A DNA stretch of 58,987 nucleotides from Gammaproteobacteria bacterium 28-57-27 (lineage in GTDB: Bacteria > Pseudomonadota > Gammaproteobacteria > Halothiobacillales > Halothiobacillaceae). The stretch covers positions 1-58,987 of the forward strand of contig NCGK01000012.1 in NCBI GenBank assembly GCA_002281735.1, in the 5' to 3' direction. The notes under the pieces were generated by a model. The model ran no database searches. It saw only the letters and a program-made list of their open reading frames with translations, and was not told the DNA's origin. The position numbers and the translations under genes are program-made. Positions 23,060 to 32,596 of the stretch are shown here, piece after piece (position 1 is the first letter of the stretch; every line of letters begins with the position of its first letter).

Positions 23060-24235
23060 TTACCTCAACATCATTCCGCCGCCAGGGGATGCGCTTTCCT
23101 CACGCATTGACATGCCTTCAGTCTCACCTTGCAAATCGCGGGTACGTCCACGCTTGCTGTTGAGCTTGATGGCAATACGCAGGTCGTTGACCGAATCGGC
23201 ATTGCGCAGCGCTTCTTCGAAGTTGATAAGTCCGCCCTCATATAAATCAAACAGATGCTGGTCGAAGGTCTGCATACCGTGCTCGCGCGAGCGCTTTATG
23301 AGGTCTTTCATCTCATGCACTTTGCCTTCGAAGATCAAATCAGCCATCAAGGGGGTGTTGATGAGAATCTCCACCGCCGGAACCCGTCCATTGCCATCCT
23401 CCCGGCGCACCAGGCGCTGTGAAATGACCGCCTTGAGGTTCAGAGACAAATCCATCAACAACTGGCTGCGACGCTCTTCGGGGAAAAAGTTGATGATGCG
23501 ATCCAGTGCCTGGTTGGTGTTGTTGGCGTGCAGCGTAGTCAGGCACAGGTGACCGGTCTCCGCAAAGGCGATGGCGTGATTCATGGTCTCGCGCTCACGC
23601 ACCTCACCGATCAAAATCACGTCCGGCGCCTGACGTAGCGTGTTTTTCAATGCCACTTCGTAGCTCTCGGTATCCACCCCGATCTCGCGCTGCGTCACCA
23701 AACATTTCAGGTGCTGGTGCACGAACTCGATTGGATCTTCGATGGTAATGATGTGTCCCTGCGAGTTGGCGTTGCGGTAGCCCACCATAGCCGCCAGCGA
23801 GCTGGACTTGCCGGAGCTGGTCGCGCCTACAAAAATAATCAGGCCGCGTTTGGTCATCGACAGCTCACGCAGCTGCGGCGGCAGGCGCAGCTCCTCGAAG
23901 CTCGGGATGTCGTGGCGGATCAGGCGCAGCACCATCCCCACCGAACCGCGCTGACTGAAGGCGTTGACCCGAAAGCGCGCCATGCCCGGCAAGGCAATCG
24001 CGAAGTTGATTTCGTGGTGCTGCTCAAACTCGGCAAGCTGCTTGTCGTTCATGATCGCGCGCGTAAGGATCTCGCTGTGCATCTGCGACAAGGATTGGGT
24101 CGTAAGCGGGCTGACCTGCCCATTGAGCTTCACGCTCGGCGGTGCACCCACGGTGACGAACAGATCTGACGCATTAAGCTCAATCACTCGCTTGAGTAAG
24201 TCGTGGACATAGCTGATCGCCTGATTATGATCCAT
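23060..24235 (-). CDS. pilU: PilU-type pilus retraction ATPase
   Basis: At 391 residues it matches PilU. Walker A reads GATSSGKSSSLAAM, with Ser replacing Gly, and Walker B reads DVILIGEVRERETM. The Asp box ITIEDPIEFVHQH and the His box GHLCLTTLHANNTNQALDRI are present. The C-terminal extension (from ~350) is charged and ends in a Gly/Met-rich tail. It lies 87 bp downstream of pilT and directly before the second PilU gene, so the three ATPases are probably co-expressed. Which of the two is the orthologue of Pseudomonas PilU is not settled; I favour this one because it follows pilT. Confidence 0.9.
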   Translation of the reverse strand: MDHNQAISYVHDLLKRVIELNASDLFVTVGAPPSVKLNGQVSPLTTQSLSQMHSEILTRAIMNDKQLAEFEQHHEINFAIALPGMARFRVNAFSQRGSVGMVLRLIRHDIPSFEELRLPPQLRELSMTKRGLIIFVGATSSGKSSSLAAMVGYRNANSQGHIITIEDPIEFVHQHLKCLVTQREIGVDTESYEVALKNTLRQAPDVILIGEVRERETMNHAIAFAETGHLCLTTLHANNTNQALDRIINFFPEERRSQLLMDLSLNLKAVISQRLVRREDGNGRVPAVEILINTPLMADLIFEGKVHEMKDLIKRSREHGMQTFDQHLFDLYEGGLINFEEALRNADSVNDLRIAIKLNSKRGRTRDLQGETEGMSMREESASPGGGMMLR

Positions 24236-24322
24236 AGCACTATCCTCAGGTCTTGATTAACTTATTGAAATGGAAATGATTTTTTTGCATCACGCAAACA
24301 AGACCCCCGCGGATAACGGCCA

Positions 24323-25360
24323 TCAGCCAAAATCTGCCTTATTCATTGCAGCATTGCGCGCACCTTCACGCGTAATGACGTTACGCGCCAGCAACTCTTT
24401 AAGATTCTGATCGAGTGTTTGCATCCCCAAGGACTGCCCGGTCTGAATGGCGGAGTACATCTGCGCAATTTTGCCCTCACGAATCAGGTTACGAATGGCC
24501 GGGGTACCGATCATGATTTCGTGTGCCGCAATACGCCCGCCACCGACTTTCTTCAGCAACGTTTGCGAAATCACCGCACGCAACGATTCGGACAGCATCG
24601 AACGCACCATCTCTTTTTCTGCCGCCGGAAACACGTCCACAATACGGTCGATGGTCTTGGCGGCGCTGCTGGTGTGCAGGGTACCGAAGACCAAGTGACC
24701 CGTTTCCGCGCCCGTGAGCGCCAGGCGGATGGTTTCAAGGTCACGCATTTCACCCACCAGAATCACATCCGGGTCTTCGCGCAGCGCTGAACGCAGGGCG
24801 TTGTTAAAGCTATGCGTATCGCGATGCACTTCACGCTGGTTAATCAGCGCTTTTTTGCTCTGGTGTACGAATTCGATCGGGTCTTCAATGGTCAGGATGT
24901 GCGAGTAATCCTTCTCGTTGATGTAGTTAATCATCGCCGCCAGCGTGGTGGACTTACCCGAACCGGTTGGCCCCGTCACCAGCACGATACCACGTGGCTG
25001 CTCGGAGATTTCCTTGAAAATCTTTGGCGCACCCAACTCTTCTAGCGTTAGCACCTTGCTTGGAATGGTACGCATCACCACGCCCGCGCCACGGTTTTGC
25101 ACATACGCATTCACACGAAAACGTGCCAGACCCGGAATTTCAAACGAAAAGTCGGTTTCCAGATTATCCTCGTATTCCTTCCGTTGTTTGTCGTTCATGA
25201 TGTCATACACCATGGCATGCACATCCTGATGCGACAGCGCAGGGGCATTGATGCGGCGAATATCCCCGTCCACCCGGATCATCGGCGGCTCGCCTGCAGA
25301 CAAATGCAAGTCCGATGCGCCATTTTTTACCGAAAAGGCCAATAAAGTTTCAATATCCAC
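24323..25360 (-). CDS. pilT: Twitching motility ATPase PilT
   Basis: A 345-residue retraction motor of type IV pili. The GTG start at 25360 gives VDIETLLAFSVKNGASDLHL, which matches PilT N-termini, and GGAG lies ~7 bp upstream; the longer ORF to 25579 runs across the divergent gene and is not real. Walker A is GPTGSGKSTTLAAM, Walker B DVILVGEMRDLETI, His box GHLVFGTLHTSSAAKTIDRI, and the retraction motif AIRNLIREGK is present. It diverges from the yggS homologue, as in Pseudomonas. Confidence 0.97.
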   Translation of the reverse strand: MDIETLLAFSVKNGASDLHLSAGEPPMIRVDGDIRRINAPALSHQDVHAMVYDIMNDKQRKEYEDNLETDFSFEIPGLARFRVNAYVQNRGAGVVMRTIPSKVLTLEELGAPKIFKEISEQPRGIVLVTGPTGSGKSTTLAAMINYINEKDYSHILTIEDPIEFVHQSKKALINQREVHRDTHSFNNALRSALREDPDVILVGEMRDLETIRLALTGAETGHLVFGTLHTSSAAKTIDRIVDVFPAAEKEMVRSMLSESLRAVISQTLLKKVGGGRIAAHEIMIGTPAIRNLIREGKIAQMYSAIQTGQSLGMQTLDQNLKELLARNVITREGARNAAMNKADFG

Positions 25361-25384
25361 GTAACACTCCGACAATGTGAAGCT

Positions 25385-26200
25385 ATGAATGACCCAAAGA
25401 CATGGGGTGAAGGTACTGCCCCAACGCGCTTTACGCAAGCCCAGAACACGCACGGGAACACGCTTGAGAGCGCGCGTGAAACGACCCATGCCGCGTCCTT
25501 GTGCGCACAGATCAAGCACATCGCAGAGCGTATCGCCGATGCCGCGCATACCGGCACACACGCCGCCAAGGAGACTCACATCCTCGCCGTCAGCAAGACC
25601 GTCACGGCCGAGCGTCTACGCTTGGCCTACACCTGCGGCCTGTGTACCTTTGGCGAAAGTTATTTGCAGGAAGCGCGCCCCAAGCAGGAGGCACTTAGCG
25701 ATTTGGACATCGAATGGCACTTTATCGGCCCGGTGCAGGCCAATAAAACCCGCCCGCTGGCCGAGCACTTCGCTTGGGTGCATTCTGTCGATCGTCTGCG
25801 CATCGCCGAGCGCCTGAGCCAGCAACGCCCTGCGCATCTACCCGCGCTGAATGTGTGTCTTCAGGTGAATATCGATCACGAGCCAAGCAAAGCCGGTGTT
25901 TTGCCTGAAGAGCTGCCCGCATTGGCGCACAGCGTGGCTGCCTTGCCGCGCTTAAAGCTGCGCGGGCTAATGGCGATTCCCCGCCCAAGCGACGACCCCG
26001 ACGAACAGGCCGACAGCTTCCGCCGGGTGCGCCTGTTGCAGGAAAATCTGCTGCGCGAGGGGCTTGCGCTCGACACGCTATCCATGGGCATGTCGGATGA
26101 TCTTGAAGCCGCCGTCGCTCAGGGTGCAACATGGGTGCGCATCGGCACGGCGATTTTTGGCGCGCGCCCCACCCCCCCCCTAAAAAGCACTATAAAATAG
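25385..26200 (+). CDS. PLP-homeostasis protein (YggS/PipY/PROSC family)
   Basis: This cytosolic alanine-racemase-fold protein binds PLP without known catalysis and balances vitamin B6 and amino-acid pools. The PLP lysine lies in ILAVSKTVTAERLR. GESYLQEARPKQ, EWHFIGPVQANK, VNIDHEPSKAG and SMGMSDDLEAAVAQGATWVR are family hallmarks. The ATG at 25385 gives 271 residues, with an N-terminal extension of about 40 residues compared with the family; an in-frame TTG near 25500 would give a standard length. The region also has to carry the pilT and yggS promoters, so the later start is plausible. It heads the yggS-proC-yggT group. Confidence 0.9.
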   Translation: MNDPKTWGEGTAPTRFTQAQNTHGNTLESARETTHAASLCAQIKHIAERIADAAHTGTHAAKETHILAVSKTVTAERLRLAYTCGLCTFGESYLQEARPKQEALSDLDIEWHFIGPVQANKTRPLAEHFAWVHSVDRLRIAERLSQQRPAHLPALNVCLQVNIDHEPSKAGVLPEELPALAHSVAALPRLKLRGLMAIPRPSDDPDEQADSFRRVRLLQENLLREGLALDTLSMGMSDDLEAAVAQGATWVRIGTAIFGARPTPPLKSTIK

Positions 26201-26232
26201 GCACCATCAATAAAGCATCCGAGGTTAACGGC

Positions 26233-27051
26233 ATGAATTCTTTTATCAGCTTTATCGGCGGCGGCAATATGGCGCGTGCCCTGGCCAGCGGCCTGTTGCG
26301 CAATGCCCATCCCGCCGACCGTCTGTGCATTTCCGATCCGAATACCGAAGCTCGCGAACATTTTGCCGCCTCGGGTATTTGTGTATTGAGCGATAACACG
26401 CAAGCACTGGAGCAAGCCGACATCATCGTGCTGGCAGTCAAGCCGCAAGCACTGGCCGCCGTTGCCCACGATCTGGCCGCCAGTCTGCGCCCAGAGCAAC
26501 TGGTCATCAGTATTGCCGCCGGGGTGCGCATCGACACCCTGCGCCGCTGGCTGGGCGGGCACAGCCGCATCGTGCGCGCCATGCCCAATACCCCGGCGCT
26601 GGTACAGGCTGGAGCCACGGGTCTGTACGCGCCTGACCACGTCAGCGCTGATGAGCGTGCCTTGGCCGAATCCCTGCTGCGTGCAGTCGGGGTGTGCGTC
26701 TGGGTGAAGAGCGAAGCCTTGCTCGACAGCGTGACCGCCCTGTCCGGCAGCGGCCCCGCCTACGCCTTTCTGGTTATGGAAGCCTTGCAGGCGGCAGGTG
26801 AAAAACTCGGCCTGGATAGCGCCACCGCCCGGCTGCTTACACTCGAAACCATCTTCGGCGCAGCACGTCTGGCGCTGGAATCGAACGAAGAACCCAGCGT
26901 ACTGCGCGCCCGCGTGACCTCGCCCGGCGGCACCACTGAACGCGGCATTGCGACACTGGAACAGGCCGGACTGGTCGCTGCCTTCGAGCATGCGCTTGAA
27001 GCCGCCCGCAGCCGCGCCGAAGAACTCGCCACACTGATGGATCAAGCCTGA
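26233..27051 (+). CDS. proC: Pyrroline-5-carboxylate reductase
   Basis: A 272-residue NADPH enzyme that finishes proline synthesis. The Rossmann start FISFIGGGNMARALASGL and the C-terminal signature DSVTALSGSGPAYAFLVMEA and SPGGTTERGIATLE are intact. The ATG at 26233 follows GAGG. It overlaps yggT by one base (TGATG). The yggS-proC-yggT order is the common bacterial one. Confidence 0.97.
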   Translation: MNSFISFIGGGNMARALASGLLRNAHPADRLCISDPNTEAREHFAASGICVLSDNTQALEQADIIVLAVKPQALAAVAHDLAASLRPEQLVISIAAGVRIDTLRRWLGGHSRIVRAMPNTPALVQAGATGLYAPDHVSADERALAESLLRAVGVCVWVKSEALLDSVTALSGSGPAYAFLVMEALQAAGEKLGLDSATARLLTLETIFGAARLALESNEEPSVLRARVTSPGGTTERGIATLEQAGLVAAFEHALEAARSRAEELATLMDQA

Positions 27052-27614
27052 TGGATGCTGCACTGACCCAACCGATCGTCCTGCTGCTGCGCATGCTGTT
27101 TGATCTGGTGATTATTTTCCTGCTCATGCGCTTTAGCCTGCAATTAGCCCGTGCCGACTTTTACAACCCGGTCAGCCAGGCCATCGTGCGCGTGACCAAT
27201 CCGCTGCTCGTGCCTCTGCGCCGCGTCATTCCACCCATCGCGGGGCAGGATAGCGCCGCACTGGTGCTGGCCTATGTGCTCGCCCTGGTGTTTATGCTGG
27301 TGGCCTACAGCGTAACCAAGGGCGTTCCCAATCCCCTGCTACTGCTGCCGCTCGCCCTGCTGCATCTGCTGGAAATCATCATCGACATGCTGTTCTGGGG
27401 TGTCCTCATCCATACCATCCTGAGCTGGTTTCCCAGCGCCCAGAGCGCGCCCGCCGCGCGCGTGCTCGATCAGCTCATTACACCGCTGCTCGCACCAATT
27501 CGCCGCATGATCCCCGACCTTGGCGGCATTGACCTCTCGCCGATCGCCCTGCTTTTGGTGCTACAAGTCCTGACCATCAGCGTCATACCGATTTTGGTGA
27601 ACCTGCTGGTGTGA
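27051..27614 (+). CDS. YggT family membrane protein
   Basis: A 187-residue inner-membrane protein made of two YggT repeats. Each has a membrane helix and an amphipathic segment (FYNPVSQAIVRVTNPLLVPLRR in the first half, VLDQLITPLLAPIRRMIPDL in the second). YggT has been linked to osmotic-shock tolerance and cell-envelope assembly, but its mechanism is unknown. It shares one base with proC and is co-translated. Confidence 0.9.
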   Translation: MDAALTQPIVLLLRMLFDLVIIFLLMRFSLQLARADFYNPVSQAIVRVTNPLLVPLRRVIPPIAGQDSAALVLAYVLALVFMLVAYSVTKGVPNPLLLLPLALLHLLEIIIDMLFWGVLIHTILSWFPSAQSAPAARVLDQLITPLLAPIRRMIPDLGGIDLSPIALLLVLQVLTISVIPILVNLLV

Positions 27615-27630
27615 GTCATTAAAAGCGTTT

Positions 27631-27701
27631 AGCCACAGAGCGCACGGAGCGCACAGAGACTCCCCACCCGCAGTGATCTCCGTGTTCTCTGTGGCTAAAA
27701 C
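27631..27701. repeat. CACAGAG paired inverted repeat, copy 5
   Basis: AGCCACAGAGCGCACGGAGC starts at 27631, and the reverse-complement arm CTCCGTGTTCTCTGTGGCTA ends near 27698. The spacing of ~15 bp between arms makes a stable hairpin after yggT and before metX. Confidence 0.82.
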
Positions 27702-27762
27702 TGTATTCCATCCACATCCCCCCCGCGTTACCATCCACCACCCTATTCGCTGACCCTGCACC

Positions 27763-28917
27763 ATGCCCGCCACCCTGCCTCTGGATTCCGTCGGACTTGT
27801 CATCCCACAGACCCTGCACTTCGATGAACCGCTCGAACTCGATAGCGGCAAAACCCTGCCGCATTACGATCTGGTGGTCGAGACCTATGGCGAGCTGAAC
27901 GCCACGCGCTCCAATGCCGTGCTCATCTGCCACGCCCTCTCCGGAGACCACCATGCAGCGGGCTATCACAGCATGAGCGACCGCAAACCCGGTTGGTGGG
28001 ACTCGGCCATCGGCCCCGGCAAGCCGATCGACACTACGCGCTTTTTCGTGGTTTGCCTCAACAATCTCGGCGGCTGCAAGGGCAGCACCGGCCCGACCTG
28101 CATCAACCCCGACACGGGTCGCGTCTACGGCCCCGACTTTCCGATCGTCACCGTGCCCGACTGGGTGCGCAGCCAGGAACGCCTGATGCGTCGCCTCGGT
28201 ATTACGCAATGGGCGGCCATTGTCGGCGGCAGCCTGGGCGGGATGCAGGTCATGCAATGGGCCATCAGCTTCCCCAACGCCCTGCGTCATGCGCTGGTGA
28301 TTGCCGCCGCACCGAAACTTTCGGCGCAAAACATAGCTTTCAACGAAGTGGCGCGCCAGTCAATTTTTGCTGACCCAAGCTTCCACGATGGTCATTACCT
28401 GGAACACGACACCCTGCCGCGCAAAGGCTTGATGCTGGCGCGCATGCTCGGCCACATCACCTATCTCTCCGACGATGCCATGCGCGCCAAATTTGGCCGC
28501 GAGCTGCGCGCCGGCAAGATCAATTTCGGCTTTGATGTCGAATTCCAGGTGGAAAGCTATCTACGTTACCAAGGCGCCAGCTTTGTTGATCGTTTCGATG
28601 CCAACACCTACTTGCTGATGACCAAAGCCCTGGATTATTTCGACCCTGCCGCCGAATTCGATCACGAACTATCGCGCGTGTTTGCTGCCACCGAAGCCGA
28701 GTTTCTGGTTACCTCCTTTACCACCGACTGGCGTTTCTCGCCTGCGCGCTCGCACGAAATCGTCAAAGCCCTGCTCAAGGCGGGCAAGCGAGTGACCTAT
28801 GCCGAAATCGAATCCGAACATGGTCACGATGCCTTCCTCGTGCCGATACCCGACTACATGAACGTGTTCCGCGCCTACATGGAGCGAGTGAGCATAGAGG
28901 ATGCGACATGCGCATAG
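27763..28917 (+). CDS. metX: Homoserine O-acyltransferase (MetX)
   Basis: This 384-residue alpha/beta hydrolase acylates homoserine for methionine synthesis. The oxyanion region is [17 protein letters not shown]. The nucleophile elbow is [12 protein letters not shown]. The catalytic Asp lies in [11 protein letters not shown] and the His in [12 protein letters not shown]. Many gammaproteobacterial MetX enzymes use succinyl-CoA instead of acetyl-CoA; sequence alone does not decide this here. It overlaps metW by 10 bp, the standard metX-metW pair. Confidence 0.96.
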   Translation: MPATLPLDSVGLVIPQTLHFDEPLELDSGKTLPHYDLVVETYGELNATRSNAVLICHALSGDHHAAGYHSMSDRKPGWWDSAIGPGKPIDTTRFFVVCLNNLGGCKGSTGPTCINPDTGRVYGPDFPIVTVPDWVRSQERLMRRLGITQWAAIVGGSLGGMQVMQWAISFPNALRHALVIAAAPKLSAQNIAFNEVARQSIFADPSFHDGHYLEHDTLPRKGLMLARMLGHITYLSDDAMRAKFGRELRAGKINFGFDVEFQVESYLRYQGASFVDRFDANTYLLMTKALDYFDPAAEFDHELSRVFAATEAEFLVTSFTTDWRFSPARSHEIVKALLKAGKRVTYAEIESEHGHDAFLVPIPDYMNVFRAYMERVSIEDATCA

Positions 28918-29504
28918 ACCACGCCATCATCAGCGATTGGATTGCCCCCAACAGCCGCGTACTCGACTTGGGCTGCGGCGAATGCGCCTTGCTGCGCGAG
29001 CTGCGCCAAAGCCGCAACACCACTGGCTACGGCCTGGAAATCAGCATCGACAAACTCGCCAAATGCGTCGAAGGCGGCACGCCAGTCATTCAGGCCAACC
29101 TCGACCAAGGTCTAAGCCCATGGTTTGAGGCACAAAGCTTCGATTACGTCATCATGACCCACACCCTGCAAGCCATGCGCTACCCGGAAAAATTGCTGCA
29201 AGAAATGGTGCATGTTGGGCGTGAAGCCATTATCACCTTCCCCAACATGGGCTACTGGAAAAACCGCCTGCAATTCGCCCTCGGCGGGCGGATGCCGGTA
29301 ACCAACGCCCTGCCCTACGGCTGGTTTGACACCCCCAACATCCACCTGTGTACCGTGCGCGATTTTGAGGCTCTGTGCGCTGATCTCGGCCTGCGCATCC
29401 TCGGCTGTGAAATGATTGATAGTCAACAGCGCAGTGGTCGCTGGATGCGCTTCGCCCCCAACCTGCTGGGTGAAACGGCGATTTATCGTTTAACCGCCGC
29501 CTAA
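28908..29504 (+). CDS. metW: MetW methyltransferase-fold protein
   Basis: A 198-residue class I SAM-fold protein required with MetX for methionine synthesis in several proteobacteria. Motif I is [15 protein letters not shown]. The conserved middle part [20 protein letters not shown] and [22 protein letters not shown] are MetW hallmarks. It probably stabilises or activates MetX rather than acting as a free methyltransferase, but this is from knowledge of the family. Confidence 0.95.
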   Translation: MRIDHAIISDWIAPNSRVLDLGCGECALLRELRQSRNTTGYGLEISIDKLAKCVEGGTPVIQANLDQGLSPWFEAQSFDYVIMTHTLQAMRYPEKLLQEMVHVGREAIITFPNMGYWKNRLQFALGGRMPVTNALPYGWFDTPNIHLCTVRDFEALCADLGLRILGCEMIDSQQRSGRWMRFAPNLLGETAIYRLTAA

Positions 29505-29513
29505 ACGCGCACA

Positions 29514-29541
29514 TAAAAAAGGCGGGGACACGCGCCCCACC
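29514..29541 (-). terminator. Terminator for the membrane-protein gene 29568-30758
   Basis: On the minus strand GGGG - CGCGTGT - CCCC is followed by GCC and six T. The T-tract faces the minus-strand gene. A weak function for metW in the other direction is possible. Confidence 0.6.
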
Positions 29542-29567
29542 TATTCAAAATTCGACTAATTACAGCT

Positions 29568-30758
29568 TCAACTTGCCATTTTTGGTGCGCGCAGAATGCG
29601 ACTATTCAGAGCAAAAATCAGTTGCACGGTCTTGAACTGCACCAATACAAACGGCAACAGCATCAAGAAATACACCCAAGAGAACTTGGTCACCAACCCT
29701 GCGCCAACCAAGCCAAGGTTGACGAAAAACACGCCGAACACAAAGAACGCCACACCGGGGCAGACTAGGGCGAAGGTGCCCGCATTGCCCTTATCGCCGC
29801 GCACATAATCGCGGAAATAACCCAAGCGATTCATCACCGCCCAGCCAATCAGGCCAAACAACACCTGTACCGACAGCACCGCCGTGGTCAAAACAAACAG
29901 GGATGACGCATCACCATGCGCGCCAAAACCTTGATGCAGACCATGGTTCAGGCGAATCCAAGTAATGCCCAGCAGGGTAAGAATCGGGATCAGAATCCAC
30001 AGGCTCGGACTGGCCGCCTCGCTGATGCCGTGTTCCATCATGGCGTTGAAACCCGTCACCAACTTGGTCACGGCCAATAGACTGGCCGTGGTGAAGAAAA
30101 ATAAGGACAGAGCGATGCTGAATGCTACCGTGGTCTTTTCCGCGCTCATTGCAGCAGGTGCAGCCAGTCCGACGGCGATCATGGCAAGAGCAAAAATCGC
30201 AATCATCGGCGCGAGGCTATTACTGCTGGCAAAGTCCAAGCCGCCTTCGCTCAATACGCGTGCAAAATAGGTCACCAGGATGCGCATGGCGTACACGCCG
30301 ACGGCCAAAAACGCCAGCAGCGCCGCCGGGAACATCCACTCCACGACACTCCACAGATTCGGCACAAACACCGCGCCAAGCACGAACAGCACGTTAATGC
30401 TCATTGCCAAGGTCAATGGAATCGCCATCAAGGTGATTTCAGTATTCGACGTCATCAGCTTGGGAAAAGCCTCGGTCTTTTTAAACAGCGCGTATTCACG
30501 CAGGTTCCACGCCAGCAAGCGGAAATGCAAAAAGGCAAAAAACACGATAACCAAAAGGTCAAGCGCAATCAGCGCAGAAACCAGCACATTACCGCCGGTC
30601 AGTAATGGCCAGAGATGGTTGAAGGTTGCCATCGGCGCGCCGGGGTGCGGCGTCATGAATAGCAGGTAAATGAAAAACGACACCGACAACCCACCCGCCC
30701 CCAGCGCGGCAAGAAAGTACAAAGGCGAGTAACCCACCCCAAGATTTTTGCGCAACAT
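29568..30758 (-). CDS. Polytopic membrane protein, about ten helices, possibly TehA/SLAC1-like
   Basis: A 396-residue inner-membrane protein whose hydrophobic segments suggest ten helices, for example YFLAALGAGGLSVSFFIYLL, LIALDLLVIVFFAFLHF, MAIPLTLAMSINVLFVLGAV and CPGVAFFVFGVFFVNLGLV. Pro/Gly-containing helices and the ten-helix layout recall TehA/SLAC1-type anion channels, but I do not recognise a decisive motif. It appears monocistronic. The start at 30758 has GGAG about 9 bp upstream. The function is not assigned. Confidence 0.7.
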   Translation of the reverse strand: MLRKNLGVGYSPLYFLAALGAGGLSVSFFIYLLFMTPHPGAPMATFNHLWPLLTGGNVLVSALIALDLLVIVFFAFLHFRLLAWNLREYALFKKTEAFPKLMTSNTEITLMAIPLTLAMSINVLFVLGAVFVPNLWSVVEWMFPAALLAFLAVGVYAMRILVTYFARVLSEGGLDFASSNSLAPMIAIFALAMIAVGLAAPAAMSAEKTTVAFSIALSLFFFTTASLLAVTKLVTGFNAMMEHGISEAASPSLWILIPILTLLGITWIRLNHGLHQGFGAHGDASSLFVLTTAVLSVQVLFGLIGWAVMNRLGYFRDYVRGDKGNAGTFALVCPGVAFFVFGVFFVNLGLVGAGLVTKFSWVYFLMLLPFVLVQFKTVQLIFALNSRILRAPKMAS

Positions 30759-30856
30759 GCCCTACTCCATAAGAAATGACTAATGCATGGAGTTTAGGCG
30801 AGGGAAGCACACGCATCAACCTGTTTGATGCGTGAATAAAATAAAAACAGAATGCT

Positions 30857-30932
30857 CGCCACAGAGAACACAGAGTTCACAGAGAAAATCGCCTCCACAC
30901 CTTCTGTGCGCTCTGTGACCTCTGCGGCTAAA
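30857..30932. repeat. CACAGAG paired inverted repeat, copy 6
   Basis: GCCACAGAGAACACAGAGTT (from 30858) pairs imperfectly with the right arm at 30902-30932 (CTGTGCGCTCTGTGACCTC). It lies just downstream of the stop of the RsmB-like gene on the minus strand. Confidence 0.8.
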
Positions 30933-30939
30933 TCGGCTT

Positions 30940-32313
30940 TTAAACGACGTCCTTATCAGCCTCAACCGTGACTGCCACCCGCTGCAAAACGGCGGCAAAA
31001 AAACCGTCCGTACCATGCTGCGCGGGATCAAGTTTCAGCATATCGCCCACATGAGGCGGTGTTATGCCCTGTTCCGCGAGAATTTCTGCGGCGGATAACA
31101 GCTGAAAATCGGGGTGATGGGCCAAAAACTGCTCAATAATGCGCTCATTTTCTTCCGGCAAAATCGAGCAGGTGGCGTAAATCAAACGACCTTGCGGCTT
31201 GAGCAGGCGCACCGCACCTTCGAGCAGTGCGCCTTGGGTGGCATTCAATTCTTCGAGATCCAGCACGCGCCATTTCAGATCAGGGTTGCGCCGCCAAGTG
31301 CCCGTGCCTGAGCACGGCGCATCAATCAAAATACGGTCGAACATGCCTTTATTGCGCTTCAAATGCGCGTCAGTCATGCCGGTAATCGCCACCGGACGCA
31401 CGTTGGACAGTCCCGCACGGCGCATACGCGGCGTGAGTTTTTCCAGTCGATGCGCCGAAATATCGGTCGCCATCAAACTGCCCTTACTTTGCATCAGCGC
31501 GCCCAGTTGCAACGTTTTACCGCCTGCGCCCGCGCACAAGTCCAGCACGCGCTCGCCGGGCTTGGGCGCGACCAGATGTCCGACCAACTGACTGGCCTCG
31601 TCCTGCACTTCAAACAAGCCCTCCTTGAAGGCCGGTAGGCTGAACAGCGGGCGGCGATCATGCCGACGCAGGCCATTCGGCGCATACGGTGTCAGCTCGG
31701 TGGTTAGACCAAGCGCATCCAGCATCTGCTGAATATCCGCGCGCTCGGCCTTCAACGTATTGACGCGAATATCCACCGGCGCAGGCTGATTCATCGCCGC
31801 GCACAAGGCCAATAATTCCGGCTCGCTGTAAACCCGCAGCAGACGTTCGGCCAACACATCCGGCAGATTGGCGCGCACGGCCAAAGGCGCTTCGTCGGTA
31901 CTGCGCGCCAAATCATCCAGTGCTTGAGATGCGCCTTGATTGCCTAACCATTTGAGCACAAAGGTTTTATCCGCCCAATCCTGGTCGAGCATGAAACCCG
32001 CCACCAGCATATTCCACTGCTTTTCGCCCACGCCCATGCGCCAGGCCAAACTACGCCGCTGGCGCAGCACACCGTAGACGCTCTCCGCCACGATGCCGCG
32101 ATCACGCGCGCCCATCTGCGGCAATTTGCGGAAATGGTGGTACAGCACTTGGTCGGCGGGCACCGTGCCTTGGGCGATTTCAGTCAAAATCGCCACGGCA
32201 AGGGCAAAGTGGTGATAACGCGCCTGCGTTGTGCCGCGCGCAATCTGCTGCGCGGGTCGAGGGGGGGAGGCCTGAGCAGGCTCTTCTGGAAAAAGACGCG
32301 GGATTAAAGACAT
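30940..32313 (-). CDS. RsmB/NOP-family 16S rRNA (cytosine-C5)-methyltransferase
   Basis: A 457-residue SAM enzyme. The N-terminal helical region (about 30-150) is RsmB-like. The catalytic domain has motif I VLDLCAGAGGKTLQLGAL, motif IV DAPCSGTGTWRRNPDLKW and motif VI YATCSILPEENE, with both catalytic cysteines present. The start at 32313 follows AAGGTG. An upstream in-frame extension to 32406 is encoded by the CACAGAG repeat and is rejected. It could be RsmB itself, but the usual fmt/def neighbours are missing, so I leave the symbol empty. Confidence 0.88.
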   Translation of the reverse strand: MSLIPRLFPEEPAQASPPRPAQQIARGTTQARYHHFALAVAILTEIAQGTVPADQVLYHHFRKLPQMGARDRGIVAESVYGVLRQRRSLAWRMGVGEKQWNMLVAGFMLDQDWADKTFVLKWLGNQGASQALDDLARSTDEAPLAVRANLPDVLAERLLRVYSEPELLALCAAMNQPAPVDIRVNTLKAERADIQQMLDALGLTTELTPYAPNGLRRHDRRPLFSLPAFKEGLFEVQDEASQLVGHLVAPKPGERVLDLCAGAGGKTLQLGALMQSKGSLMATDISAHRLEKLTPRMRRAGLSNVRPVAITGMTDAHLKRNKGMFDRILIDAPCSGTGTWRRNPDLKWRVLDLEELNATQGALLEGAVRLLKPQGRLIYATCSILPEENERIIEQFLAHHPDFQLLSAAEILAEQGITPPHVGDMLKLDPAQHGTDGFFAAVLQRVAVTVEADKDVV

Positions 32314-32374
32314 AGCAGTCACCTTGAAAAATGAAGCCCGCAGCAGCGGGCTTGGATGAATACAAATCAATTCT

Positions 32375-32590
32375 AGCCACAGAGGGCACCGAGCACACAG
32401 AGGCACGCGATTTACCCACGCAACCTATTGATCCAGGCGGCTTTATCCGTGATTGTCCGCCTGGCTGTAGGGTGCGCCATGCGCACCTTTTAGCCCATCG
32501 GTGCGCATGGCGCACCCTACGGTTTCATGGATTAATCGTGCCGGATCAATAGATACCCTCTCGGTGATCTCTGTGTGCTCTGTGGCTAAA
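32375..32590. repeat. CACAGAG paired inverted repeat, copy 7, with nested elements
   Basis: The outer arms are at 32375-32403 and 32561-32590. Between them lies a second inverted pair (CTATTGATCC at 32425-32434 and GGATCAATAG at 32543-32552), and within that a third element (32467-32520). This fills most of the gap between opgD and the RsmB-like gene. Confidence 0.8.
32467..32520. repeat. GTAGGGTGCGCC element, copy 1
   Basis: Two perfect 21-bp inverted arms beginning GTAGGGTGCGCCATGCGC (32467-32487 and 32500-32520) enclose a 12-bp loop. The same element recurs at 47471-47527 and, in frame, at 56598-56653. Confidence 0.88.
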
Positions 32591-32596
32591 GAATTT

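Noticed and set aside
25361..25579. Longer N-terminus for PilT
   Set aside because: It lies on top of the divergent yggS homologue; the GTG at 25360 matches known PilT N-termini.
29505..29541. Terminator of metW on the plus strand
   Set aside because: The hairpin is present, but the T-tract lies on the other side, so it fits the minus-strand gene better.
32314..32406. Longer N-terminus for the RsmB-like methyltransferase
   Set aside because: The extra residues are encoded by the left arm of the CACAGAG repeat; the ATG at 32313 has its own ribosome-binding site.
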